This document shows, one piece after another, positions 9,061 through 17,248 of a DNA stretch of 64,000 bases (positions are counted from its first letter, which is position 1; each line of letters opens with the position of its first letter). Origin of the DNA: Lachnospiraceae bacterium (GTDB lineage: Bacteria; Bacillota; Clostridia; Lachnospirales; Lachnospiraceae); contig JAFPWO010000021.1 of the NCBI GenBank assembly GCA_017394885.1, forward strand, positions 30,734 through 94,733. The letters are read 5' to 3'. Below the pieces are notes generated by a model, which had not been told where the DNA came from, made no database searches, and saw nothing but the letters and a program-made list of their open reading frames with translations. A program made the translations under genes and the position numbers.

Positions 9061-10458
9061 ATGAAAGAGAATTCACGGCTCGGTTATCAGTCTACCAAAA
9101 AAGAGTATGTGGCTTACTGCCTGTTCTTTCTGGGGCAGAACCTTCTCTGGGGCTATGCCGGCTATATTGAAACCTTCCTGACGGATATCGGCATCGTGGC
9201 GGCCACCGCGGCGGCGATCCTGATCGTCCCGAAGATCTGGGACGCGGTGAACGACGTGCTGTTCGGCTATATCGTGGACCGCCACATGTTCAAGAACGGC
9301 CAGAAATTCATGCCCTGGGTGCGCATCGGCACTTCGGCGGTCGGTATCACGACCGTGGCGCTGTTCGCGATCCCGAAGAGCATGTCCGATACCGGCAAGG
9401 TCGTCTGGTTCCTGGTCGCCTACATCCTGTTTGACCTGTGCTATACGATCCTGGACGCCCCGGCCTTCGCGGTGACCACGGTCATGACCTCGAACGTGGA
9501 GGAGCGCACCGGGATCATCGCCGGAGGCAAGCTCTGGTCCATGGTGGGCGGTGTGGTCTCAACCGTTCTCATCCCGATGATCCGCCCGAAGCTGGGGTGG
9601 CTGACGGCCTGCATCGTCTTCGTCGTCGTCTCGATCATCCTGATGATCCCGATGCTCTTTACCGTTAAGGAGCGGCATTCCGAAGAGGTCCTGGCGACCG
9701 AGAACCCCACCTTTAAAGAGATGCTGCACTATCTGAAGAGCAATAAGTACCTTCTGTTTGTGCTGCTCGCAATGCTGCTGCTGGGGCTTTCCTCCGTGGA
9801 ACAGAAGATGGCGATCTACATGGGCCGGATCTGTCTGGGGAAAGAGAGCATGGCGACGCTGGTCGCCGGCGGCGTGGCGGTGGCCATCATCGTGGTCTGC
9901 GCGCTGGTGCCGAAGCTTTCCAGAAAGTGGGATAAATTCGACGTGCTCTGCGTCGGGATCGCCTTCGCCATCGTGATGGACGTGATCTGCTACTTTGTCG
10001 GCTATGGCAACCTGACCGTGGCGCTGGTGCTGATCATGCTCAAATGCACGGGCCTCGGCTTCTGGCAGGTCATTATCTACATGCTGATCGCCGACACCGT
10101 CGAATACGGGACCTATAAATCCGGGACGCGCGCGGCCGGGGTTACCTTCAGCCTGCAGGCCTTTGTGGCGAAGCTCAAAAACGCGCTGATCGGCAGCATC
10201 GTACTGATGAGCCTTGCGGCCGTCCACTTTGTGGAAGGCGAGAACGCCGTGCAGCCGGCGGGCGTCGCGGAAGGCGTCTGGGGGCTGTTCAACCTGCTGC
10301 CCGCAGCCGGCTTTACCGTGGCGCTGATAATCCTGCTGCTGTTCTATAAGCTGCGCAGCAAGGACGTCCAGACCATGTCGCGCTACAATAACGGCGAGAT
10401 CAGCCGCGAGGAAGCGGAAGAACTGCTCGGCGCGAAATACGGGCCTGCCGCAAAATGA
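9061..10458 (+). CDS. GPH-family (MelB-like) sugar:cation symporter
   Basis: Integral membrane transporter of the major facilitator superfamily, glycoside-pentoside-hexuronide branch, 465 residues with about 12 hydrophobic helices. Diagnostic is the N-terminal block containing PKIWDAVNDVLFGYIVDR, equivalent to the cation-site helix of MelB, and ADTVEYGTYKSGTRAAG in the second half. It would import a glycoside with Na+ or H+. Lying between a PIG-L deacetylase and a phosphodiester glycosidase, it most likely brings in their substrate. AAAGAGG precedes the ATG. Confidence 0.9.
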   Translation: MKENSRLGYQSTKKEYVAYCLFFLGQNLLWGYAGYIETFLTDIGIVAATAAAILIVPKIWDAVNDVLFGYIVDRHMFKNGQKFMPWVRIGTSAVGITTVALFAIPKSMSDTGKVVWFLVAYILFDLCYTILDAPAFAVTTVMTSNVEERTGIIAGGKLWSMVGGVVSTVLIPMIRPKLGWLTACIVFVVVSIILMIPMLFTVKERHSEEVLATENPTFKEMLHYLKSNKYLLFVLLAMLLLGLSSVEQKMAIYMGRICLGKESMATLVAGGVAVAIIVVCALVPKLSRKWDKFDVLCVGIAFAIVMDVICYFVGYGNLTVALVLIMLKCTGLGFWQVIIYMLIADTVEYGTYKSGTRAAGVTFSLQAFVAKLKNALIGSIVLMSLAAVHFVEGENAVQPAGVAEGVWGLFNLLPAAGFTVALIILLLFYKLRSKDVQTMSRYNNGEISREEAEELLGAKYGPAAK

Positions 10459-11792
10459 TCGAATCGGAGATCAAGTTTATTACAAGGACGGACGGAGAGA
10501 TCCAGAGGCTGCAGCTGGTGAAGCTCCCCGACTGGGATTGGCTGGAGTTCTTCCGCCCGCGGCCTGCGGAAGACCCTTTGCCCGGCCTCTCCCGTATCTA
10601 CCGGCAGTTTCTGGTACCGGCCTGCCCCTGGATCTTCGGGCAGATGGCGCTGCTGCGGGTTCCGGCGGGAATCGGAATTCCGGAAAGCGATCCCGCTCCG
10701 GGCGATTCCGAAGACCGGCTTTTCCGGGCGGCGGAGCTGCTCCGGGAAGGGATGCGGCTTGTGCGCGGGCGGCCTCTTTTCCGCACGGAGGAGGCCCGAT
10801 CGCTGTGGGAAAAGCTGGAAAGCGCCGGGGCTTTGGCGATCGTCTGCGGAAAGCTCCCGATCACCAAAGTGATCCCGGTCTCAAAGCAGCTGGGATTTCT
10901 CTCGGAAAGCGGGCCGCAGGCGCGTCTCCGGGTCAACGCTTCATTCTTTATCATGGATCCCTTCGACTGTGCGAGTCCGTACGACAGTGTGGGAACGCCG
11001 TTCGGGCTGTGTGTAAAGGACGGGGAGATCCTGAGCCCGCCGATGTATGAGCGGGAGGCCCTGCTGGTCGAAAAGAGCGGCCGGGTGTATGTGGGAAGAC
11101 CGTCGGTCCGGGAGCTTGCGATAAAAGTCGGCGGAAGGCTGTTCAGGGCCGGAGAAAACGCTGAAGTTTTCACCCGTCCGGCCTGCCGGCAGACGGCTCC
11201 GGACGGCGTGCCCGAAGCGGTCATCATCGGTCGGAAGGTAGTGGCAGCCGGCCCGGCCGGCGGCCTGGAGGTACCGGCATCCGGTTTTGTTCTGCGAAGC
11301 CCGCAGCTTGGCGGGATTGAAGCGGGAGAGACGGTGCTTTATCACGGCCTTGAAGATATCGCTTTCGGCATCCAGGTGGGCAGCAGCCTGCTGAAGGACG
11401 GCGTGCGGAGCGGCCGCTTTCTCTCCCCGTACTATAATATCCGGAGCATTAAGCGGACCGCCTATCCGCCGAGTTTATATCCGCTGAATTATAAAAAAGA
11501 TCGTGCGGCGCGGATCGCGCTCGGGGCAGATCAGGCCGGGCGGCCCATGCTGCTGTGGGCGGAAGGCGCGCCGAAGATCGGCTACCGGAAAGGAATAAAC
11601 AGCTGCGGCGCGTCGCTTTCCGAGATGGAAGAGTACTGTGAAGCAGCCGGTATGGTCAATGCCGTCAATCTGGACGGCGGCGGCTCCGCGCAGATCCTGC
11701 TGGAAGGAAAACGGCAGCTCGAACTGTCCGACCGCAAAGAAAACGGCAGCGGGCAGGAACGCCCCGTCCCCCTGGGGCTGATCGTGTACTAA
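10455..11792 (+). CDS. Phosphodiester glycosidase (NAGPA-domain) protein
   Basis: The C-terminal 250 residues carry the NAGPA domain, named after the human uncovering enzyme that removes GlcNAc from GlcNAc-phospho-mannose. The signature is NLDGGGSAQILL (N405-L416), with SFFIMDPFDCASPYDSVGTPFG and GINSCGASLSEM ahead of it. The first 150 or so residues match nothing I recognise. No signal peptide is present, unlike many bacterial relatives that are secreted, so it should act on imported material. Its ATG overlaps the symporter stop (ATGA), indicating translational coupling. Substrate unknown. No clear terminator follows; the next promoter starts 6 bp after the stop. Confidence 0.85.
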   Translation: MIESEIKFITRTDGEIQRLQLVKLPDWDWLEFFRPRPAEDPLPGLSRIYRQFLVPACPWIFGQMALLRVPAGIGIPESDPAPGDSEDRLFRAAELLREGMRLVRGRPLFRTEEARSLWEKLESAGALAIVCGKLPITKVIPVSKQLGFLSESGPQARLRVNASFFIMDPFDCASPYDSVGTPFGLCVKDGEILSPPMYEREALLVEKSGRVYVGRPSVRELAIKVGGRLFRAGENAEVFTRPACRQTAPDGVPEAVIIGRKVVAAGPAGGLEVPASGFVLRSPQLGGIEAGETVLYHGLEDIAFGIQVGSSLLKDGVRSGRFLSPYYNIRSIKRTAYPPSLYPLNYKKDRAARIALGADQAGRPMLLWAEGAPKIGYRKGINSCGASLSEMEEYCEAAGMVNAVNLDGGGSAQILLEGKRQLELSDRKENGSGQERPVPLGLIVY

Positions 11793-11797
11793 ATATA

Positions 11798-11826
11798 TTG
11801 CTGTCCAGGGGAGAAAGTGTTATAAT
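11798..11826 (+). promoter_or_regulatory. Extended -10 promoter within an inverted repeat
   Basis: TTGCTG (11798-11803), 17-bp spacer, TATAAT (11821-11826) preceded by TGT. The arms CAGGGGA (11806-11812) and TCCCCTG (11827-11833) flank the -10 and form a 7-bp inverted repeat, a possible operator. Confidence 0.75.
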
Positions 11827-11896
11827 TCCCCTGCACGTTTAGAGAAAAGCTTTAGCAGAGCGATTCACTGTTCAGACAGAAAGGAGACAATAAAGA

Positions 11897-12451
11897 ATGA
11901 AAAAAACTGCTGCCCTGATGTTATGTATCCTGATGATCTTTTCCATGGCGGCCTGCTCCGGCTCGCAGACCCAGACCCAGACCGAGCCGGTGACGACCGA
12001 GGCCCCGGCCTCGACGAAAGACCCCGTGGAGGAGCATCTTGATCTGATCCCCTTTGTAAAGGATGGAGAGATCTATTTTGACATCCGTGTAACAGATGCG
12101 ATCAAAAACTTCTCGGTCAAGGTCGACGGCAAAACCGTGGATGAGGCCGGCAAGTGCGTTCCCTTTACGAAAGACTCTCAGATCACCTTTGAGGGAGAAG
12201 GCGACGCGGACAAATCTGTCAGCGTTTATATCGTGTTCGGCTTAAAAGAGGATAATTTCTACCGCTTCAATGCCAGTATCAGTCAGGGAATCGATGCGGA
12301 CCACGCGATGACCCGGCTGCCCAAGCTTGTTTCCGATGTTCTCGGCGGCAACAGCAAGATCCTGATCGTCATTACCGAAAAGCCGGCAGACTGGGACCAC
12401 AGCCTCAGCGATAAGCTGAACGATTTCCTGAGCAAGTATGTATCCGAATAA
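11897..12451 (+). CDS. Small lipoprotein of unknown function
   Basis: 184 residues. The N-terminus is a lipoprotein signal peptide with lipobox SMAAC, then a Thr/Gln/Glu linker (TQTQTQTEPV) typical of surface lipoproteins in this genome. The remainder (about 45-184) is a compact domain beginning DLIPFVKDGEIYFDIRVTDAI with alternating hydrophobics suggesting a beta-rich fold; I do not recognise the family. It has its own promoter, a good Shine-Dalgarno (AAAGGAG) and a terminator, so it is monocistronic and gives no operon clue. Confidence 0.8.
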   Translation: MKKTAALMLCILMIFSMAACSGSQTQTQTEPVTTEAPASTKDPVEEHLDLIPFVKDGEIYFDIRVTDAIKNFSVKVDGKTVDEAGKCVPFTKDSQITFEGEGDADKSVSVYIVFGLKEDNFYRFNASISQGIDADHAMTRLPKLVSDVLGGNSKILIVITEKPADWDHSLSDKLNDFLSKYVSE

Positions 12452-12475
12452 ATGACCGGTGCCCGGTCAGCTGCG

Positions 12476-12502
12476 GGGACGCCTCTGCGCGTCCCTCTTT
12501 TA
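12476..12502 (+). terminator. Intrinsic terminator between lipoprotein and cinA
   Basis: GGGACGC (12476-12482) pairs with GCGTCCC (12489-12495), loop CTCTGC, followed by TCTTTTAT. The short stem and broken T-run suggest partial termination, so cinA may receive read-through. Confidence 0.6.
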
Positions 12503-12520
12503 TAAAAAGGAGATAAAACC

Positions 12521-13783
12521 ATGTCACTGACAGCTGAGATCCTGTCCATCGGAACCGAGCTGCTGCTCGGCGACATTACCAATACGGACGCCCAGGCCAT
12601 CGCGCAGACCTTAAGCGAACTGGGCATCAACGTCTATTTTCAGACCGTGGTCGGGGATAACCCCGGCCGCATCAAGCAGGCGGTGGAGCTTGCGAAGAGC
12701 CGGGCGGACCTGATCGTCACCACCGGCGGCCTCGGCCCTACCTATGACGACATTACCAAACAGACCCTGGCGGAGAGCTTCGGCCTGCCGCTGGTGCTTC
12801 ATCAGCCCTCGCTGGACCGGATCAAAGCCGCCTTTGCCCGCTCCAAACGGGTCATGACGGACAATAATATTTCTCAGGCGATGCTGCCCGAAGGCTGCAC
12901 CGTGCTGGATAATGACTGGGGCACCGCGCCAGGCGTGGCGTTCGAAGCGCAGGGCAAGACAGTCATCATGCTCCCCGGCCCGCCCCGGGAATGCGAACCG
13001 ATGCTCCGGGAACGGGTGGTCCCCTATCTGGCTGCCAAAAGCGATGCGGTGATGGTCAGCCGCAACATCCGTGTGGTGGGCCTCGGTGAATCGGCCATGG
13101 AAGCGATGGTCCGGGAGCAGATCGAGCAGATGATCAATCCTACGGTGGCTCCCTATGCCAAGACCAATGAGTGCCTGCTGCGTGTTACCGCCAAGGCGAA
13201 GACCAAAGAGGAAGCCTGGGCCCTTACCGAGCCAGTGGTGGACGATCTGAGCCGCCAGCTGGGAGAGTACGTCTACGGCGTGGACGTACCCAGCCTGGAA
13301 GCGGCGGTGCTTGAGCACATGAAGGAGAGAGGGCTTACCCTCTCGGCGGCGGAGAGCTGCACCGGCGGCATGTTCGGGGAACGCTTTACCTCTCAGCCCG
13401 GCTCCTCCGCGGTGTGGCGGGGCGGCGTCTGCACCTACTCGAACGACCTCAAGACCAGTATACTGGGCGTGGACGCGGAACTGATCAGGACCAAGGGCGC
13501 CGTCTCCGGTGAGGTGGCGCGGCAGATGGCGGAGGGCGTGCGGCGTCTGTGCGTGACCGACGTGGGCGTGGGCATCACCGGCGTAGCCGGACCCGCCGCC
13601 AGCGAGCAGAAGCCCGTGGGCCTGGTTTACGTGGCTGTGTCCGACGCACAGGGCACCGTAGTTAAGGAACTGCGGCTTTCCCGCGGGCGGGAGCGTATCC
13701 GTATCGCCGCCGTGGTCAACGCGCTGGATATGGTGCGCAGGAAGGTACTGGGCTTCGCGATCCAGGATGCGATGAATATCTGA
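12521..13783 (+). CDS. cinA: CinA-family NMN amidase / ADP-ribose pyrophosphatase
   Basis: Pyridine-nucleotide recycling protein, 420 residues and full length. The N-terminal MoaB-like (COG1058) domain is shown by ILSIGTELLLGDITNTDAQ and TTGGLGPTYDD. The C-terminal amidase domain is shown by LSAAESCTGG, FTSQPGSSAVWRGG, VGITGVAGP and KPVGLVYVAV. Known members deamidate nicotinamide mononucleotide and/or hydrolyse ADP-ribose; the competence link in the name is indirect. AAGGAG precedes the ATG. It stands alone on the strand, 45 bp before a DMT transporter without an obvious terminator. Confidence 0.95.
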   Translation: MSLTAEILSIGTELLLGDITNTDAQAIAQTLSELGINVYFQTVVGDNPGRIKQAVELAKSRADLIVTTGGLGPTYDDITKQTLAESFGLPLVLHQPSLDRIKAAFARSKRVMTDNNISQAMLPEGCTVLDNDWGTAPGVAFEAQGKTVIMLPGPPRECEPMLRERVVPYLAAKSDAVMVSRNIRVVGLGESAMEAMVREQIEQMINPTVAPYAKTNECLLRVTAKAKTKEEAWALTEPVVDDLSRQLGEYVYGVDVPSLEAAVLEHMKERGLTLSAAESCTGGMFGERFTSQPGSSAVWRGGVCTYSNDLKTSILGVDAELIRTKGAVSGEVARQMAEGVRRLCVTDVGVGITGVAGPAASEQKPVGLVYVAVSDAQGTVVKELRLSRGRERIRIAAVVNALDMVRRKVLGFAIQDAMNI

Positions 13784-13828
13784 CAGAACAGACTGCAGCA
13801 GGAACGATCAATCAACAGGAGAGGCGCT

Positions 13829-14698
13829 TTGGTCAGGGGGATCATATCGGTCATTATTGCATCGGTGCTGTTCGGCATCACACCGCTGGGCAATAAGTAT
13901 GTGCTGCTCAGCGGAATGAGTGAAGAGTGCGTGCTTGTCTGGCAGGCCTTTGTTCAGATCGTCGGAACCGGGCTTTGCCGTCTCTTTTCCGCGCAGAAGA
14001 GCAGGATCCCCGGAAAGGATATCCTGCGGCTGCTGCTGATCGGCGGCGCATTCCTCGGCGGAACGGACTATCTGCTGAACTCGGCTTACGGATATCTGCC
14101 GGTCAGTATCGTGATCATGCTGCACTTCATCTATCCCGTGATCGTACTGCTGATATCCGTCCTGTTCCTTCACAAAAAGCTTTCGAAGGTCATGCTTTTG
14201 ACCATGGGACTAAGCCTTCTGGGATTGGTCCTGATCACCGATTTTGCGGGCGGGATCACCCTGAAGGGCGTGCTTTTTGCCCTGGGCTCCGCCCTGGCGT
14301 ATGCGCTGTTCATCGTCACGAGTGATACCGAATCGATCCGGCAGTATTCGCTGCTGCAGAAGCTCTATTATTTCTCTTGGGGCGCCTTTATCGTCTACGG
14401 GATCAAGATTCTGCTCAGCGGCAGTTTCAGCATGCCTGCCGACGGAAAGACGGCAATTATCCTGATCGGCGTCGTCGGCATCGGATCGCTGCTGGGCTTT
14501 TATTTCATCACGGCAGGCGTGCGCCGCATCGGAGCCGGCAAGACAGCCTTGCTGAATATGCTGGAACCGATCACGGGCGTGATCGGCGGCGTGCTGGTAT
14601 ACCATGAGGTGATCGGAATGCGCGGGGCGGCAGGCTGCGTTTGCGTCATACTGGCAGTCCTGGCCTTTTCGCTGGAAAGCGTAAAAACAAGCCGGTAG
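13829..14698 (+). CDS. DMT-superfamily (EamA) transporter
   Basis: 289-residue membrane protein with about ten hydrophobic helices in two EamA repeats (first ending near LLGLVLITDFAGG, second near ILAVLAFSLE). Members export or import amino acids, nucleotides or other metabolites; substrate is not deducible. Start is TTG at 13829: AGGAGAGG at 13817-13824 is correctly placed and no ATG or GTG precedes the first helix. It follows cinA by 45 bp and may be read with it. Confidence 0.85.
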   Translation: MVRGIISVIIASVLFGITPLGNKYVLLSGMSEECVLVWQAFVQIVGTGLCRLFSAQKSRIPGKDILRLLLIGGAFLGGTDYLLNSAYGYLPVSIVIMLHFIYPVIVLLISVLFLHKKLSKVMLLTMGLSLLGLVLITDFAGGITLKGVLFALGSALAYALFIVTSDTESIRQYSLLQKLYYFSWGAFIVYGIKILLSGSFSMPADGKTAIILIGVVGIGSLLGFYFITAGVRRIGAGKTALLNMLEPITGVIGGVLVYHEVIGMRGAAGCVCVILAVLAFSLESVKTSR

Positions 14699-14816
14699 CG
14701 GCTCCGGGGCGGATGAATTCGCTTCTGCCGAGAGCGTCGCCTATGCTCCTATTGAGGATCTGAATCAGATCGTGGCCCATGGTGCGAACATTCGGCTTCT
14801 TCGCCCTCCGTCTCCC

Positions 14817-14844
14817 TTGACAAGATACCTTTTATCGGTATGAT
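14817..14844 (+). promoter_or_regulatory. Promoter of the Ig-like lipoprotein gene
   Basis: TTGACA (14817-14822), 16-bp spacer, TATGAT (14839-14844). The spacer carries ATACC (14825-14829) facing GGTAT (14837-14841), a small inverted repeat. Confidence 0.7.
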
Positions 14845-14888
14845 AAACGCGGAAAGTTCTTCGAAAAATCAGAAAACAGGAGAAAAAC

Positions 14889-15737
14889 GTGAAAAGAATG
14901 CTCTTATGCGTTATCGCGGCCGCTTTGCTGCTCTTTCTTTCTGCCTGCAGCAAAGACGAGCCCGTCGATATCTTTGCAAATGCCGACCCGGATTACTGTC
15001 TGTATTTCAGCTGGTTTGACGGAAAAGAAGGGCTCAGCGGTGCCTTTTATGCTGAACGTTATGAAATCGTCGAGGAGCTGAAAAAGGTGAAGGCAACGCT
15101 GGCGCCCGACTTTACACCGGACAAAATGACCTATCCGGTATATGCGCTGGATCCGACCGAAAAGAATGGCGGCAGCCTGCCTTTCCTTTGGACAAACGGC
15201 TATATCATCACCGGGGACGGTACGGCATACCATCTCAAATATGATTTTTCCAAGCTGCAGAAAAAAGGCTTCTCCTACGGCTACACCCGGGAGATCTTAA
15301 GCGTTGCCGAACTGCCGAACGGTTTCCGCCTGGTCCAAAGTAACGGCGTCTGGGAAAAGACCTGCCTGACAAAGGCGCAGGATGAAGCTTCCCCCGAAGG
15401 GATCCTGCTGCAGGTCACAGCGCGGAATGATGAAAAGCTGAGCCTGAAGCTGGAAAACGCGACTTCCAAGACCTGGACATACGGCGAACCTTATACCCTC
15501 CAGGTTCTTCTGGACGGCGACTGGTACAGCGTGCCGATCATGACATCTGACCTCTATGACTTCACTCTCGTTGCATACATACTGGAGCCCGGGCAGAGCA
15601 AGGATCTCTCCTGTCCACTCACTCCCTACGGGAAGCTTCCAGCCGGTCAGTACCGGATCAGAAAAGAGGTCAGTTCGGATGATCCGTACGCAGGCAGCAA
15701 AGACTATGCGGTGTTTGCGGAGTTTACCGTGGACTGA
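14889..15737 (+). CDS. Lipoprotein with bacterial Ig-like domain
   Basis: 282 residues. N-terminal signal peptide with lipobox LSAC, then KDEPVDIF. The C-terminal third (about 172-282) reads as a bacterial Ig-like domain of the type found in clostridial lipoproteins: LLQVTARNDEKLSLKLENATS, YTLQVLLDGDWY, LEPGQSKDLSCPLTPYGKLPAGQYRIRKEV and a closing FTVD strand. The middle part is unrecognised. Start is GTG at 14889 after AGGAG. It is flanked by its own promoter and a long terminator. Role unknown; probably a cell-surface binding or structural protein. Confidence 0.82.
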   Translation: MKRMLLCVIAAALLLFLSACSKDEPVDIFANADPDYCLYFSWFDGKEGLSGAFYAERYEIVEELKKVKATLAPDFTPDKMTYPVYALDPTEKNGGSLPFLWTNGYIITGDGTAYHLKYDFSKLQKKGFSYGYTREILSVAELPNGFRLVQSNGVWEKTCLTKAQDEASPEGILLQVTARNDEKLSLKLENATSKTWTYGEPYTLQVLLDGDWYSVPIMTSDLYDFTLVAYILEPGQSKDLSCPLTPYGKLPAGQYRIRKEVSSDDPYAGSKDYAVFAEFTVD

Positions 15738-15774
15738 TGTCGCCGGTCATGCAGCCGGTAAACTTTAACGACGC

Positions 15775-15812
15775 AAAGAATGAGGTGCCCGTACGGCGCC
15801 TCGTTCTTTCTT
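15775..15812 (+). terminator. Intrinsic terminator, 15-bp stem
   Basis: Bases 15775-15789 pair with 15795-15809 across a CGTAC loop, allowing two G-U pairs, then T-rich sequence. The A-rich 5' flank means it could also stop transcription from the other strand. Confidence 0.8.
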
Positions 15813-15882
15813 ATTCTTCAAGCGGTTCCTTCGCGATACGCAGCGCCAGCCGGAGTTTTCTCAGGTCGTGGCTCGCGTTATC

Positions 15883-15912
15883 TTGAAAGATCCGCCAGAT
15901 TTGGTGTATGAT
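15883..15912 (+). promoter_or_regulatory. Promoter of the GNAT gene
   Basis: TTGAAA (15883-15888), 18-bp spacer, TATGAT (15907-15912), with GGTG just upstream of the -10. Confidence 0.65.
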
Positions 15913-15972
15913 TTATCAAAGAGAAAACCAAGGTCTTTTTTGAAAGCTTAGTTGGGAGGAAAATGTCCGGTA

Positions 15973-16434
15973 ATGCTTGAATTAGTAATTCCCACATTGG
16001 AGGATATGTGGTTTCGAGAAAAACTCATGGGTGATGAAGAAACGATGGCATATAACCGCGCCTGGGGCGGAACCATCCCATTTCCGAAGGAAAGATGGCA
16101 GGCGTGGTATAAACACTGGATCGTTGAACATGAGAATCTGCGGTACTATCGGTATTTGAAGAATGAGGACGGTTTTGTTGGAGAGATAGCCTATCACTAT
16201 GATTCTGAATATGATGAGTATGTCGCCAATGTCATCATCTTTTCCCGGTACAGAGGACGTGGATATGGCGCAGAGGGGCTGAAAATGCTCTGCTCTGCTG
16301 CGAAGGAAAATTCGATTTCCGTTTTGTACGATGATATTGCCGTTGACAATCCGGCCATTCATATGTTCCTGAAGCAAGGCTTTTACGAAGAATACCGAAC
16401 AGAAGAAAAGATTATTCTGAAAAAGGAGTTATAA
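15973..16434 (+). CDS. GNAT-family N-acetyltransferase
   Basis: 153-residue acetyl-CoA-dependent acetyltransferase. The cofactor loop is visible as FSRYRGRGYGAEGLKML and is followed by the typical late motif DNPAIHMFLKQGFYEEYRTEE. The N-terminus (LELVIPTLEDMWFREKLMGDEETMAYNRAWGGTIPF) is that of a common clostridial subfamily. ATG 15973 is chosen; an in-frame TTG at 15952 would overlap the Shine-Dalgarno GGGAGG. A five-codon mini-ORF (ATG 15963 to TGA 15978-15980) lies between the Shine-Dalgarno and this start, its stop overlapping the start. Base composition is lower in GC than its neighbours. Substrate unknown. Confidence 0.85.
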   Translation: MLELVIPTLEDMWFREKLMGDEETMAYNRAWGGTIPFPKERWQAWYKHWIVEHENLRYYRYLKNEDGFVGEIAYHYDSEYDEYVANVIIFSRYRGRGYGAEGLKMLCSAAKENSISVLYDDIAVDNPAIHMFLKQGFYEEYRTEEKIILKKEL

Positions 16435-16478
16435 AACTTAAAACCCCCACCGGAAATGGTGTGTGATTCAGAGGATAT

Positions 16479-17039
16479 ATGATGAAGACCGGGATGGAGC
16501 GTGCGAAAGAACTGTTTTTGCAATACAGCGGAAATCGATTTTATATGGATCTCAACGGAGATGGATATGAATATGACGGGTATCGCGTATCCGCAGAAAC
16601 GGAGGAAGCGTGGCGCAGGGAATATCTGGCCCGTTTTTTTGAAGAGAAACGATATGGGAAAGAGGCGGTCAGCTCTTATGGGCATGCAGCTGCTTTCCTG
16701 AAGAGTGACAGAAGTGATGAATGCTGGGAAGAGATCTTGTATTATCCGATCCGATCTGACTGGCTGGATGATGTCACGATCCTCTTTATGCTTCCGACAA
16801 GTTTCCGACTCGCAGAGAAATGGTATAAAAAAGGAAAATTCTCCCGAAAAGAAGCAGAGGAATACCTGCAGGCGCTGGATGGATTTGTCCGGAGTGTCCG
16901 AAAACGTGCCGATACCGAAACGCTGACCCGTGCAGAGGTATTCGACCGGCAGGAATTCTCGGATCCGGTATATGTGGCAGCTTATCTGACGGAGCTTTGG
17001 CAGAAATGGACCGGGCTTTTCCGGAACATCAGAAAGTAA
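16479..17039 (+). CDS. Hypothetical protein
   Basis: 186 residues, no signal peptide or membrane segment, rich in Tyr, Trp, Arg and Glu. I do not recognise it. The N-terminus contains DLNGDGYEYDGYRVS, the middle has paired Trp/Tyr (WEEILYYPIRSDWLDD) and the C-terminus is helical. It begins 44 bp after the GNAT gene with AGAGG before the ATG, is followed by a terminator, and shares the lower GC of the GNAT gene, so the two are probably one transcript and may have arrived together. Confidence 0.7.
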   Translation: MMKTGMERAKELFLQYSGNRFYMDLNGDGYEYDGYRVSAETEEAWRREYLARFFEEKRYGKEAVSSYGHAAAFLKSDRSDECWEEILYYPIRSDWLDDVTILFMLPTSFRLAEKWYKKGKFSRKEAEEYLQALDGFVRSVRKRADTETLTRAEVFDRQEFSDPVYVAAYLTELWQKWTGLFRNIRK

Positions 17040-17060
17040 GAAAACCCTTCAAAGTTTTTT

Positions 17061-17088
17061 AAAGCCGCTGCAAAATTAGTGGCTTTTT
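17061..17088 (+). terminator. Intrinsic terminator after the GNAT pair
   Basis: AAAGCCGCT (17061-17069) pairs with AGTGGCTTT (17078-17086; one G-U), then more T. Confidence 0.75.
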
Positions 17089-17131
17089 GTTGAAAAAAGC
17101 CATAAATCCCTTCTTGTTGAGGGACATTTGA

Positions 17132-17158
17132 TGGACACGGCCTGTTATACTGTATAAT
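17132..17158 (+). promoter_or_regulatory. Probable promoter of the ABC exporter operon
   Basis: Two overlapping candidates: TGGACA (17132-17137) with TATAAT (17153-17158) at a short 15-bp spacing, or an extended -10 TGTTATACT (17143-17151) without a good -35. Either gives a leader of about 85-95 nt. Confidence 0.5.
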
Positions 17159-17248
17159 GTTTAATTATGTGTTGGTTATATCAGCCGCTCCCCACGAAGC
17201 GGAGAAGGGTATTTCCCCGATCATATTCAAAAGAAGGAGAGTATAACC

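Noticed and set aside
14700..14860. Protein-like frame in the gap before the Ig-like lipoprotein (includes AYAPIEDLNQIVAHGANIR)
   Set aside because: No start codon, only about 50 codons, and it overlaps the promoter at 14817-14844. It may be a gene remnant but nothing identifies it.
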